From NCBI GenBank assembly GCA_022984795.1, contig JALIHJ010000025.1, forward strand, positions 124,001-188,000: a stretch of DNA of 64,000 bases. Direction: 5' to 3'. Each line of letters opens with the position of its first letter. The stretch's first letter is position 1. The DNA is from Fabrea salina. Its lineage: Eukaryota > Ciliophora > Heterotrichea > Heterotrichida > Fabreidae. A program made the position numbers and the translations under genes. This document shows, piece by piece, positions 30,375-39,034 of this stretch. The notes under the pieces were generated by a model. It made no database searches. It was given only the letters and a program-made list of their open reading frames with translations, and was not told where the DNA came from.

Positions 30375-31916
30375 TTATGTGTGTACTTCATTGAGGAGTT
30401 TTGACCTGTACTCTTCTATAACTTTGTTGATGGAGCTCTGCTGTTCTCTTTTCTTGGCTTTTTTAAGGGTTCTTTTGCGAGGTTGTGAGTTGAACTCCAG
30501 CACTTCAATTTCAAAGTCATCTTTTCTTTTGCGTTTTTTAGGGACTTGTGTGGGTTTCTGGGATTTCTGAGGTTCCTTAGGTTCCTTAGGTTCCTCAGTG
30601 ACTTGGTTAGTTTCAGGGTTAAGTAATCCTTTTTCTTTCATTTCCCTTCTTTTTTGTCTTTGTCTTTGTCCTCTGCTGAGTTTCTTGGGTTTTTCTTGTG
30701 TCTTTTCTTCTTCAGTTTTTTGTTCTTCTAGTTGTTGCCTGAACTTTTCCCTTCTTTCCTTTTTGAGTTTGCGAATTCTAAGCATTCTGTGGTCTTCAAG
30801 TGCATATTCCACAATAGGTCTTTTGTTTTTGCCAAAAAACTCAGAGTTGTTGAGTTCTTTCACACAGGTTTTGGCGTGTTCTTCTTTTTTGCACTGCACA
30901 AAAGCGTAGCCTTTGGACCTTTTGTTGCCTGAGCTGTCTAGTCTTTCAGTGTCCCTAGCAATTCTAACTTGGCTGAAGAGTTTTTGGTTCTTGAGGTTGG
31001 GGTTTTGGGTTTCGAGTGCACTTCTAAGCCAGGCTTTGAGTTTTTTTTCGTCTACGCTTTTGGGAAGGTTCCTGATCATGAGTCTGCAGGGGGACACAAA
31101 CACGTTGGGGTTTGCTAGTTTTTCTTTCATAGCTTTAAGAGCTTTAGTTCTTTTTTCAACGTCAGCTTTAGAGAGTTCTTTGAACTCTTCGCTGTCAGGG
31201 AGTATTAAAGTTTCTTTAGCAAGTTTCAGGTTCTTTTTGTCTTCTTTAGGAGGTTTGAGTGACTTAAGTTCAGTAGCTTTTTCTCGGGAAACTGCTAGCA
31301 TCACGTTAAGTTGTCTTGCTTGTAAAATCATTTCACTGGGGTTTTCTTTAGCAACTCCAAGTGCTTTGTCGCAGTCTTCTTTGTTCTTGAAACATACAAA
31401 TGCTTCTCCTTTGGAGTCCCCTGTTTCTTTGTTTTCAACTACTTTTGCGTACAAGAGTTTTCCGTACTGTTCAAAGAACTCTTTGAGGTCGTCTTCGTCT
31501 GTTTGGTAGTTCAGGTTTGTAATAAACAGTGTTTTGCCTTCGTAAAGTTTGTTGGACTTAGGTTTGGGTTCTTCTGGAACTTGGGGTTCCACTTTTTGTG
31601 GCTTAAAATCTTGGCTGATTTCTTCTTGCTTAACTGCTTTTTCGTAGCGGTCTTTGGCAAGTGCCCAGTCTACTGAAATTTCTCTGCCTTGGATTTTGGA
31701 CCCGTTGAGGGTCTTAATAGCTTTTTCCGAGATGTTTTTCTTACTGAACTCCACAAATGCATAGCCTTGGTTGCGACTTTTTTCAGTGTTCCAGGGAAGG
31801 TTTAGGTCCTGGACTTGGCCGATTTTTTCTAGAGTTTTTTGGAGTTTGGACTTCTCTAGTGTAAAGGGTAAGTTTCTAATCACTATCCTTCCTCCATGCT
31901 TTCCAGGTTTTTTCAT
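30375..31916 (-). CDS. RBM28: Nucleolar RNA-binding protein RBM28/Nop4
   Basis: This 513-residue protein has three visible RRMs: ~9-88 (RIVIRNLPF, GYAFVEF), ~127-210 (LFITNLNYQ, GEAFVCF) and ~283-380 (LMIRNLPKS, GYAFVQC). Family-specific segments are KNLKLAKETLI between RRM2 and RRM3 and RPIVEYALEDHRMLRIRKLKKER after RRM3. The tail is Lys/Arg-rich. Nop4 is needed for 60S pre-ribosome assembly. The macro-domain gene lies 14 nt upstream on the same strand. Confidence 0.95.
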   Translation of the reverse strand: MKKPGKHGGRIVIRNLPFTLEKSKLQKTLEKIGQVQDLNLPWNTEKSRNQGYAFVEFSKKNISEKAIKTLNGSKIQGREISVDWALAKDRYEKAVKQEEISQDFKPQKVEPQVPEEPKPKSNKLYEGKTLFITNLNYQTDEDDLKEFFEQYGKLLYAKVVENKETGDSKGEAFVCFKNKEDCDKALGVAKENPSEMILQARQLNVMLAVSREKATELKSLKPPKEDKKNLKLAKETLILPDSEEFKELSKADVEKRTKALKAMKEKLANPNVFVSPCRLMIRNLPKSVDEKKLKAWLRSALETQNPNLKNQKLFSQVRIARDTERLDSSGNKRSKGYAFVQCKKEEHAKTCVKELNNSEFFGKNKRPIVEYALEDHRMLRIRKLKKERREKFRQQLEEQKTEEEKTQEKPKKLSRGQRQRQKRREMKEKGLLNPETNQVTEEPKEPKEPQKSQKPTQVPKKRKRKDDFEIEVLEFNSQPRKRTLKKAKKREQQSSINKVIEEYRSKLLNEVHT

Positions 31917-31930
31917 CTTTTATTAGTTTA

Positions 31931-32842
31931 CTACCCTAGTTTTCCGCTGCAGAACTTGCAAAAGGGTCCAGTGGCACACGAAGTGCATAGTTGTTCGCAA
32001 ATACAAGCTTTTTCTAATTCCTTGTTTTTGAATTCTTTGCACTGTTTGCACAGTATACACTGAGCAATTGCTTGAGTCATTTCCTGACTGAGGGGTTTTG
32101 TGCATCCTGGACAAAAAGACTTGGAACTCATTATGCAGAAGTTGCAGCACTTGCCACAGTTGCAAATGCCCATAAGGTTTCCTTTTCCAAAGCAAACAAC
32201 ACATATTTCTGCAAAAAAGGATGCTTGTTCAATAGGAGTTCCTTTGTACCTAGCGTACTGGAAATAAGGCATCTTTTCCTTGAAAGCATCTAAAAAGCAA
32301 GTAAGTTCTTTAAGTGTAAACAAAGAAACAACTATCTTTCTAAGATTAGTTTTGTCTCTTTTGTTGACCCAATGGAAAAAAGCTTCGACGTGACAAACTG
32401 CTGCTATTTCAACAGGAAACCCAAAGATTCCACAAGAAATTCCAGGAATTCCTATAGAAGTGTAGCCTAGATTCGAAGCTAATTCCAAAGAGCCTATAAT
32501 TGCGTTGAATAGTTTTTGTCTTTCGTAAAAGTTTCCACTTCCATTAGACTTTGGACCAGCTGTGTGGATTATTCTTTTGAAATTAAGAGCTCCACCAGTG
32601 GTGTGTCTTGCTTCGCCTTCTCTTAAAGATCCTTTTTTCTTCACAAGGTCGTCGCATTCATCTTGGATTACCTTGCCTCCACTGTCAATGATTTGCCCAG
32701 CCAAACCTCCTAAGTTCTTAAGGTTCTCGTTTGCTGCGTTAACAATGGTGTCCACCTGGAGTTTAAGCACGCTTCCCATTCTTATCTCCAAAGTGTAGCC
32801 GTAAAGCTTCGCCTCAGCACAAAGCATGTTTTCGTTTTGCAT
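31931..32842 (-). CDS. Macro-domain (ADP-ribose-binding) protein with cysteine-rich zinc tail
   Basis: This protein has 303 residues. A macro domain spans ~12-185: DTIVNAANENLKNLGGLAGQI, IIHTAGP and GIPGISCGIFGFP, all ADP-ribose binding signatures. Residues ~215-303 hold about 20 cysteines in CxxC pairs (CVVC, CNCGKCCNFC, FCPGC, CILCKQC, CKFC), which look like stacked zinc modules. Macro domains read or remove ADP-ribose; the tail may act in ubiquitin or nucleic-acid binding (inference). The start codon lies 11 nt from the divergent RPC25 ATG. Confidence 0.9.
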   Translation of the reverse strand: MQNENMLCAEAKLYGYTLEIRMGSVLKLQVDTIVNAANENLKNLGGLAGQIIDSGGKVIQDECDDLVKKKGSLREGEARHTTGGALNFKRIIHTAGPKSNGSGNFYERQKLFNAIIGSLELASNLGYTSIGIPGISCGIFGFPVEIAAVCHVEAFFHWVNKRDKTNLRKIVVSLFTLKELTCFLDAFKEKMPYFQYARYKGTPIEQASFFAEICVVCFGKGNLMGICNCGKCCNFCIMSSKSFCPGCTKPLSQEMTQAIAQCILCKQCKEFKNKELEKACICEQLCTSCATGPFCKFCSGKLG

Positions 32843-32853
32843 TTATAGATATA

Positions 32854-33384
32854 ATGTTTATTTTGTACGAAGTCCTAACTAACGTTGACATCCCAGCAGA
32901 GTTTTTATCTGAAAACTTCAGAGAAGCTGTTACAGACAAAATTGAGTCACAGTATATTGGAAAGATCATTAAGGACGAAGGAGTGTGCATAGCTCTTTAC
33001 CAACTCCAAATACAAGAAACAGAAGTTAAAGAAGAAGGACTCAGTTGCAAGTGTCTGGGCTCTTTTGTAGTTTTCAAGCCTTTCTTGGGAGAAGTACTTA
33101 CAGGCAAAATAAAAGACTGCAACCACGAAGGTATTACAGTTTCTCTGAACTTCATAGACGCCTTTATTCCTTACTCCAACTTAGCAGAACCTTCTTCGTT
33201 TGACGAGCTCGAAAGAGTGTTTGTGTGGCACTACGAAGAAGCAGACCTGTTTTACGACATAGGAGAGACTGTAAGGTTTAAGGTAGTAGGTTACTGGCTG
33301 CCTGAAGAAGAGGGCATGCTGATCCAGTTGCTTGGCTCTGTGAACCAGGATGGACTAGGACTACTGCAGTGGTGGAACACTTAA
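32854..33384 (+). CDS. POLR3H: RNA polymerase III subunit RPC8/Rpc25
   Basis: This 176-residue protein matches POLR3H from end to end. It has an Rpb7-like N-terminal domain (MFILYEVLTNVDIP), then FVVFKPFLGEVLTGKIKDCNHEGITVSLNF of the S1-like OB domain, VWHYEEADLFYDIGETVRF, and the diagnostic end GLGLLQWW. With Rpc17 it forms the Pol III stalk used in initiation. It is shorter than human (204), mainly by losing the loop before the last strand. The next gene starts 5 nt after its stop. Confidence 0.95.
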   Translation: MFILYEVLTNVDIPAEFLSENFREAVTDKIESQYIGKIIKDEGVCIALYQLQIQETEVKEEGLSCKCLGSFVVFKPFLGEVLTGKIKDCNHEGITVSLNFIDAFIPYSNLAEPSSFDELERVFVWHYEEADLFYDIGETVRFKVVGYWLPEEEGMLIQLLGSVNQDGLGLLQWWNT

Positions 33385-33389
33385 TAAAT

Positions 33390-34583
33390 ATGAGTGCATA
33401 TGTTTTGTTCAGGTTTAAATGCGAGAAAGACAAAAACTCAGTTCCTATTGACGGAGCAGAAATAGGAGTAAGGCAACTTAGAGACCGCATAGCTGAAATG
33501 AAAGGCTTGAAAGACGACGGACTCCAAAAGAAAAAAGGCCCCAACCCCAACTACACCCTTATCATAATGGATGAAGCCAACCAAGAACTAGACGACGATA
33601 ACTTAGTTTCTGCAGGAACTACTGTAATCGTTAAGAGAGTCCAAACCTCTAGACCCACAACAATTCCTGCCACTGATTCAAAGCCTCAAAACGTAAGCCA
33701 GCCAACTACTCGAATTACTTCTGAGGATAGCATTGCTGCACAGCTGGCTAAACACATTCTGACAGGCTACATGCCTTCTTTTCTGGTTTGTCCTGTTTGT
33801 AAAAAGCGCTTCACTGACCCTTACATTAGTTCTTGCTGCAACTACACAGCTTGTCACAGTTGCTTTAAAGAAGATTCTTGTCCGAACTGCCAAAAACCCC
33901 CTAACCTTTTTCCAGACAGACAACTCCAGTGCTTTATGCTGAGCATCGAAGAAAAACTAGCTCAGCTCCACAGCCAGTCCTCAGGAATCATTGACGTTTT
34001 AAAGAACCCCAAGTACTTTTTAGTGCAAGTTTACGACCCAGACAAGCTAGAGTTGTCTTTGAACACTTCTGAATGGCCAGTGTCTCCTGACTACTCCTTT
34101 AAACTCAACACAGCTTACCAAGAAGGCCACAACGTAATAGTTATTTTCACAAACAGCGAAGCCAAAATGTTCCACGGATTCGGACTTATGATGTCTCCAG
34201 TTATGCACGACTACAATGAAACCTGGAAAACCAGAGACATCATAGGCATAAAGTGGCTCCGCAGAACAGACGTGTCTTTTTCCCACTTAGAAGAACTCCA
34301 ACACGCCATAAACAGAACCTCCTTAACTCAGCCTATAGAAGAAATACCAGTTAACACTGGGTTTGACCTTTGTTTGTTGTTAGAGCAAGGCGAGAAAAAA
34401 GACATTCCTTCTTACAAACCTCGAGAAATGGAACTCGAGGAACCCAAACGCGAAGAAGCACCCCTTAAAAGAAGCAGGTCTCCTGAAGAAAAAAGGAAAA
34501 AAAGTCCTAGACGCAAAAGTCCTCCTAAGTCCAAAAGGAGTCCAAGTCCTCAAAAAGATAAACCTAGAAAGTTAAGAAGATAG
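33390..34583 (+). CDS. DWNN-RING-YTH fusion protein (RBBP6/Mpe1-like with an m6A-reader domain)
   Basis: This protein has 397 residues. Residues 1-84 are a DWNN ubiquitin-like domain (VLFRFKCEKDKNSVPIDG, TTVIVKRV), the hallmark of RBBP6/Mpe1 in mRNA 3'-end processing. A RING-type domain follows at ~134-178 (CPVCKKRF...SCCNYTACHSCF...CPNC). I see no CCHC knuckle between them. Residues ~205-335 match a YTH domain: YFLVQVYD, SEWPVSPDYSFKLN, VIVIFTNSEAKMFHGFGLMMSP, WKTRDIIGIKW and TGFDLCLLLEQ. The Trp of SEW and the Trp of ETWK are candidate m6A-cage residues. The tail is RS/KSP-rich. The frame opens at a GTG 21 nt earlier, inside RPC25; ATG 33390 gives the proper DWNN start. Confidence 0.88.
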   Translation: MSAYVLFRFKCEKDKNSVPIDGAEIGVRQLRDRIAEMKGLKDDGLQKKKGPNPNYTLIIMDEANQELDDDNLVSAGTTVIVKRVQTSRPTTIPATDSKPQNVSQPTTRITSEDSIAAQLAKHILTGYMPSFLVCPVCKKRFTDPYISSCCNYTACHSCFKEDSCPNCQKPPNLFPDRQLQCFMLSIEEKLAQLHSQSSGIIDVLKNPKYFLVQVYDPDKLELSLNTSEWPVSPDYSFKLNTAYQEGHNVIVIFTNSEAKMFHGFGLMMSPVMHDYNETWKTRDIIGIKWLRRTDVSFSHLEELQHAINRTSLTQPIEEIPVNTGFDLCLLLEQGEKKDIPSYKPREMELEEPKREEAPLKRSRSPEEKRKKSPRRKSPPKSKRSPSPQKDKPRKLRR

Positions 34584-35462
34584 TTAGGCTTGCCAGTTGT
34601 CTCTTCGTTCTTCGTAGTCGGCAACCATTTCTTTCAGGTGCTTCAAGGCGTCCCTAGGGTTGAGGCCTTTGGGGCAAGTAGCCGTGCAAGAACCTATTTG
34701 GTAGCACTTCTTAACGTTGTAGTCTCCAGTGAGTTTACTAAGCCTTTCGTCAGTGGCTTCGTCTCTAGAGTCAATCACCCACCTGTAGGCCTGCATCAGC
34801 ACTGCAGGTCCCAAGTAGGCGTGTTGGTTCCACCAGTAAGAAGGACACAGAGTTGAGCAGCAAGCGCACAACACACACTCATAAAGGCCGTCTAGCTTCT
34901 TTCTGTCTTCTTGAGATTGGTAGTACTCGTTCTGGCCGGGTTCTTTGGGGGTGCTTCTCTTCAAGTAAGGGTCTATGGCCTTATACTGGTTGTAAAAGTT
35001 AGTCATGTCTACAACAAGGTCCTTAACAACAGGCATTCTTACAAGGGGACCAATAGTCATGGTTTCTTTGGGTGTAATGGGAGAAATACAAGCCAGAGAG
35101 TTGATTCCGTTAATGTGCATTGAACACGATCCGCAGATACCTTCGCGGCATGAACGCCTAAAAGTCAGAGTAGGGTCAATTTCGTTTTTGATCTTGATAA
35201 GGGCATCAAGCACCATAGGTCCGCAGTCATTAGTGTCGACCCAGTAAGACTGGACGAACCCTTGAGTGTCTTCATTTTCGGGGTTGTAGCGATGAACATG
35301 GAATTCAGTCATGGTTTCTTTGTTAATTTGGGAGTCGTCTTGGAACTGGTAAGCTTTGGTTCCCTGAGCCAGTCCCTTGGTCATCATTCTTAGGTCTGAC
35401 AGAAAACCTGTTGCAACGTCTGAAAATTGCCTTTTTAGCAAACGAGTGCTTCTGGCCAACAT
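34584..35462 (-). CDS. SDHB: Succinate dehydrogenase iron-sulfur subunit (complex II)
   Basis: This 292-residue protein begins with a mitochondrial presequence ([13 protein letters not shown]). The 2Fe-2S ligands are in [21 protein letters not shown]. The 4Fe-4S and 3Fe-4S ligands are in [16 protein letters not shown] and [14 protein letters not shown]. It passes electrons from SDHA to ubiquinone. A Gln/Asp-rich insertion separates the presequence from the ferredoxin domain. Its stop abuts the stop of the convergent fusion gene with no base between. Confidence 0.97.
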   Translation of the reverse strand: MLARSTRLLKRQFSDVATGFLSDLRMMTKGLAQGTKAYQFQDDSQINKETMTEFHVHRYNPENEDTQGFVQSYWVDTNDCGPMVLDALIKIKNEIDPTLTFRRSCREGICGSCSMHINGINSLACISPITPKETMTIGPLVRMPVVKDLVVDMTNFYNQYKAIDPYLKRSTPKEPGQNEYYQSQEDRKKLDGLYECVLCACCSTLCPSYWWNQHAYLGPAVLMQAYRWVIDSRDEATDERLSKLTGDYNVKKCYQIGSCTATCPKGLNPRDALKHLKEMVADYEERRDNWQA

Positions 35463-35555
35463 AATTATTATTACAAGTATTGCCAGTTAGACTGAATATG
35501 AATTATAAGAAATTATCAAGTAGTATAGGTAACTATTCCAGTTAATATTAGAAAA

Positions 35556-35945
35556 ATGAAACCCTCAGGTTTGAATGCAGGGACTGAACAGACCTCTTAC
35601 TCAACCAGACCTTCTTTCAAAGACAAGTTCTGCCCCATAAAGGCTAGGCAAATCATCAAAGAACGCGTTGAGTCCCTTCTGCAGGATCAAAAGTACCAAA
35701 AACAAGGCGGGCAAGGCAACCACACCCAAGATGTTGCAGAAGAGGTCAGGTCTGCGCTTAAAGATGAATTCCAAGGAAGGTACAAGATCATGGTCCAAGT
35801 AGCTGTAGGAGAAAGACTAGGCCAGGGAGTGAGGATGGGCTCAAAGTGCTTCTGGGACTCTGACACTGACAACCTTGCGACTTACTCCTACATGAACGAC
35901 CACTTGTTCTGTGTAGTGGTAGCTTACGCTTGCTACATCTATTAA
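35556..35945 (+). CDS. DYNLT2B: Tctex-type dynein light chain (DYNLT2B/TCTEX1D2-like)
   Basis: This 129-residue protein matches TCTEX1D2 along its length: YSTRPSFKDKFCP, RYKIMVQVAVGERLGQGVRMGSKCFWD, DTDN and NDHLFCVVVAYACYIY. That chain serves dynein-2 (retrograde intraflagellar transport) and some inner arms. It lies tail to tail with the centriole gene SAS-4, 7 nt apart, and diverges from SDHB across 93 nt. Confidence 0.95.
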   Translation: MKPSGLNAGTEQTSYSTRPSFKDKFCPIKARQIIKERVESLLQDQKYQKQGGQGNHTQDVAEEVRSALKDEFQGRYKIMVQVAVGERLGQGVRMGSKCFWDSDTDNLATYSYMNDHLFCVVVAYACYIY

Positions 35946-35952
35946 TTAAATA

Positions 35953-37794
35953 TTAGGACTTAACTTGTAACACCCTGCCGTCAGTTAGAATTTTTCTGAC
36001 TCTGCCGTCAGGGAACTCCCTTATTTTGGTGCCATCAGGTAGTATTGTATCTTTTTGTCCGTTGACGAAGTCAATGTACTTGATTCCTTGCACATCGACT
36101 TTTTGGACTGTGCCGTCGGGGAATATGGACTCTTCTTCTCCGTCAGCAAATATGCACTTCACAGTTCCGTCAGGAAAGCTGATTTCTTTAGTGCCGTCTG
36201 GGTAGTGCTTTTCAACTTGACCATTACTGAACTTGAACAGTTGGAGTCCGTCAGGGAAAGTAGTTTGCAAGGTGTCAGTTTCAGAAAAGAAGTAAACTAC
36301 TTTTCCGTCTGGGAAGGTTTGTTTGACGTCATTGTTGTTGAAGTGGACCTGTATGTATCCATCTGGGTAGATCTCTTTTTTGACTCCATTGTTGAAAACT
36401 ATTTCTCTGCGTCCGTCTTTGTAGAAGGTTTGGATTTTCCCGTCTTCGTCTACAACTTGGTTTTCGATTTCGTTGTCTTCAGAGTTTTCAGACATGCTTT
36501 CTTGGGCGCACTGAATTTGGGGAGCGAAGGCTTCAATAGGTTTTTGAGGTTCTGTGTTTGGAACTTGGTTAATGTAGCTTTCGAGTTCTTGGTTTCTTTC
36601 TGTTAGTTGTTTGATTTTGGTTTTTAGATTTTCAATGTGGGACCTGAGTTTGGTTTCTTTTTGTTTGCTTGCGTTTTGGACTTCCTGGATAGTTGCTTTG
36701 AGTTTGGCTATTTCTTCGCTTTCGGACTTTGTAGTTTGGGCTTTGAAGTTCCTTTCGTAGACTTTGCGTTCTTTTTTCATTTTCTGAATTTCTTCTTGTT
36801 TCCACTTTTCGAGGTTTTCTTTTTCTTTTTGTTTGTATTTTTGGAACTCTTCTGCTTCTTTGTTGAGTTTTTGTTTTTTCTCAGTTAGTTCTTTTTTGAG
36901 TTTTTTGAGTTTTTCGTTTTCTTGTTTGTACTTTTTGACTTCTAAGTTGAGGTCTTCATGGTTTTCAGATATCAAGTCAGGTATTTCTTCTTCGAAAAAG
37001 CTAGTTTCGGATTCAGTTCTTCTGGAGTTAATGGTGCTAGGTCTGCTTGCAGGGGGCTTTGAAACAGTTTTTTTTTGAGTGCATAGTTGTCCTTCTCCTC
37101 TTTTCAAAAAAGGTTTAGGTGTGGCTGGGGTTTTTTTCTCTTCTGGGAGGTTTACAATGATTTCTTCAGGTTCTGGGGAAGGGGCTTTGAATGTTTGTTT
37201 GGGTTCTTTAGACTCTTTAGGTTCTTTTGGTTCCTTAAATTTCTTTTTGGGGTTTTCAATGTTGGGTTTTGGCGCGTTGAGAGGCATTTTTTGGCTTTTC
37301 CTTTTGAGGAATTCCTTTTTCGGTTTCTCGGGAGGAGGGGTGTAAGAACTAGGTTGGGAGTTTTTTTTCATTTCTTCTTCAAGTAGTTCTTCAAAGGTTT
37401 TTCCGTTTCCAGCTACAGGAACTTCATCAGGGTCGTTTTTTTTGCGAATGGGTGGATTGGCACTTTTTGGGAGTTTAGGTTCAGGGTTGCTTCGAGGAGG
37501 CGAGAAATTCAAAACTTTAGGGTCTTCTTTAGCAGGGATTTGTGGTTTAGCCGAGTAGGCTTCTTGCAAAGGTTGGGCTCTAGGTTGAACGCTAGGTTGT
37601 TCTTCTAAGGGTTTTGCAGCTTGAGTTTCTAATTCAAAGTCTTCTTTAAACGACTGATTCAAGTTTTGAACACTAGACGAAGCAGAAAGACTGGACTGTT
37701 CATTCATACAAGAAGCCAGGAACCTAAGATAGTTAGCTTGCATTTCCATAAACTTAGTGGGGTCCATCATATAGTTCATATGTCCCGGGTCCAT
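35953..37794 (-). CDS. CENPJ: Centriole/basal-body protein SAS-4/CPAP (TCP10 G-box protein)
   Basis: This protein has 613 residues. The first ~270 are Pro/Lys-rich and disordered. Residues ~280-415 form a long coiled coil. Residues ~445-613 are about nine tandem beta-hairpin units of the TCP10/G-box type, each with a PDG or equivalent turn (YPDGYIQVHF, FPDGKVVYFF, YPDGTKEISF, FPDGTVKCIF). This domain binds STIL/Ana2 in CPAP/SAS-4, which sets centriolar microtubule length. It is shorter than human CPAP and no tubulin-binding PN2-3 segment is obvious. A small gene lies 16 nt upstream. Confidence 0.93.
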   Translation of the reverse strand: MDPGHMNYMMDPTKFMEMQANYLRFLASCMNEQSSLSASSSVQNLNQSFKEDFELETQAAKPLEEQPSVQPRAQPLQEAYSAKPQIPAKEDPKVLNFSPPRSNPEPKLPKSANPPIRKKNDPDEVPVAGNGKTFEELLEEEMKKNSQPSSYTPPPEKPKKEFLKRKSQKMPLNAPKPNIENPKKKFKEPKEPKESKEPKQTFKAPSPEPEEIIVNLPEEKKTPATPKPFLKRGEGQLCTQKKTVSKPPASRPSTINSRRTESETSFFEEEIPDLISENHEDLNLEVKKYKQENEKLKKLKKELTEKKQKLNKEAEEFQKYKQKEKENLEKWKQEEIQKMKKERKVYERNFKAQTTKSESEEIAKLKATIQEVQNASKQKETKLRSHIENLKTKIKQLTERNQELESYINQVPNTEPQKPIEAFAPQIQCAQESMSENSEDNEIENQVVDEDGKIQTFYKDGRREIVFNNGVKKEIYPDGYIQVHFNNNDVKQTFPDGKVVYFFSETDTLQTTFPDGLQLFKFSNGQVEKHYPDGTKEISFPDGTVKCIFADGEEESIFPDGTVQKVDVQGIKYIDFVNGQKDTILPDGTKIREFPDGRVRKILTDGRVLQVKS

Positions 37795-37810
37795 TTATAA
37801 AGACTTAGCA

Positions 37811-38068
37811 TTAACGACTTAGGTAGTCAGAAAAGCCTCCAAGTAAACGCAAGGCTTTTAAAAGTCCTGGGCTTTGCAGGTGCTCCAAAACAGTTTTTTG
37901 GGGTTGAGTTTCGAAAGAGTGAGTTTCTGGTTGTTTTGAAAAAGAAGGAGAAGAAACTGCTTCAACTTCTTCATTCCAAGCGATAACTTCTTCACCAAAG
38001 CTTATATGTCGGAACTTAAGTTGCTTTTGCTTAAGTGGGACAATATACTGTGAATTGTTAGGCTTCAT
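37811..38068 (-). CDS. Small hypothetical protein, 85 aa
   Basis: I do not recognise this protein. It is Gln/Ser/Glu-rich, with a C-terminal helix (TVLEHLQSPGLLKALRLLGGF). It precedes SAS-4 by 16 nt on the same strand and diverges from the ankyrin gene across 28 nt. The A/T-rich start context and neighbour-like codon use support it, but its small size keeps confidence modest. Confidence 0.6.
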   Translation of the reverse strand: MKPNNSQYIVPLKQKQLKFRHISFGEEVIAWNEEVEAVSSPSFSKQPETHSFETQPQKTVLEHLQSPGLLKALRLLGGFSDYLSR

Positions 38069-38096
38069 CTTAGTGAATTATTGTAATTTATAAGAA

Positions 38097-38600
38097 ATGG
38101 GAAAAGCCTGTTCTAAAACTCCAAAGCCTAAAGAACCTAATTCATTCAATTTAAGCAGCAAAAAAACTCCAGACAACCAAAGCTTTTACTCGCCCTTAAA
38201 AAAAGAACCTTTTCAACCTGAGCACTACCAAACCCATATACTTGCTTGTGCTTACGCTTGTAACACTGAACTGGTGTTTGATTTTTTGGAGCAAGGGTTT
38301 CCTATTAATTATCCTTTGAACCAAAAAGGATGGCGACTAGTCCACGTTGCAGCGCAACTAGGGGACCTAAAAGTGTTTTCTCTGCTTATTGGAAAAGGAG
38401 CAGACATCAACGCTAAAGAATACACCCAAGACTGGACTCCTTTGATGATAGCTGCAATTAATTCTAACTTAGAAGTAGTTAAGTTTTTAGTTGCACAGGG
38501 TGCAGACACTACTTTGAAAGACACTAGCAACAAAAGAGCTGTAGATTTGGCTTTTGAATACAATAGCAAAGTTTTTGAGTATTTAAATTATGTTAAATAA
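38097..38600 (+). CDS. N-myristoylated ankyrin-repeat protein
   Basis: This 167-residue protein begins MGKACSKT, with Gly2 and Ser6 for myristoylation and Cys5 as a likely palmitoylation site, so it should sit on membranes. Residues ~48-165 form about three ankyrin repeats (WRLVHVAAQLGDLKVFSLLIGKG, WTPLMIAAINSNLEVVKFL). The partner is unknown. Its stop codon overlaps the next ATG in TAATG. Confidence 0.88.
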   Translation: MGKACSKTPKPKEPNSFNLSSKKTPDNQSFYSPLKKEPFQPEHYQTHILACAYACNTELVFDFLEQGFPINYPLNQKGWRLVHVAAQLGDLKVFSLLIGKGADINAKEYTQDWTPLMIAAINSNLEVVKFLVAQGADTTLKDTSNKRAVDLAFEYNSKVFEYLNYVK

Positions 38601-39019
38601 TGAGTAAGAGGAATTACAGTCCCTCACGCATAAAATTCCTAATCAAGCTCCCAAGACACCTTGACTCCCAAAAAGAAACTATGAACTTCAACTGCAGTTT
38701 CCAGACCTTTTCTAAGGCAAAAGACACCTCTCTCACTAAACTCACCCGAAAAAACATCAAGATTTCAAACAAACTAGCTCCTTTAAAGAACTCGTCTCGG
38801 TCGCCTGATCCTAGGCACACAAATTTTAGACATGAATGCTTAAAAGAAGTGCCCAGAACTCCAAACTCACGCAATTTAGTTCGGAGAAGAGCTTCTTTTA
38901 GGTTTACCCCTATAATGATCCCAACTGATAATCGCCTAACTAAAAATGATCCTAAGGACTTCAGTTCGACCTTTCTCAAAAAAAGATCTAATAATAGAAT
39001 CAAACCACTAAAACTTTAA
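38600..39019 (+). CDS. Hypothetical basic protein overlapping the previous stop (TAATG)
   Basis: I do not recognise this protein. It is 139 residues, strongly basic and Ser/Arg/Lys-rich, with no domain. The first ATG at 38600 shares its A with the stop of the ankyrin gene. An internal ATG at 38681 (MNFNCSFQ) would leave 80 nt between the genes and could be the true start. Confidence 0.6.
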   Translation: MSKRNYSPSRIKFLIKLPRHLDSQKETMNFNCSFQTFSKAKDTSLTKLTRKNIKISNKLAPLKNSSRSPDPRHTNFRHECLKEVPRTPNSRNLVRRRASFRFTPIMIPTDNRLTKNDPKDFSSTFLKKRSNNRIKPLKL

Positions 39020-39034
39020 TGTGAATTAAATACT

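Noticed and set aside
30913-31509. 198-codon plus-strand frame within RBM28
   Set aside because: It is a shadow of RRM-coding sequence. The real gene's RRMs are unmistakable.
36055-37386. Several long plus-strand frames opposite SAS-4
   Set aside because: They are Phe/Leu/Ser-rich mirror frames of the Lys/Glu-rich coiled coil, with no domain.
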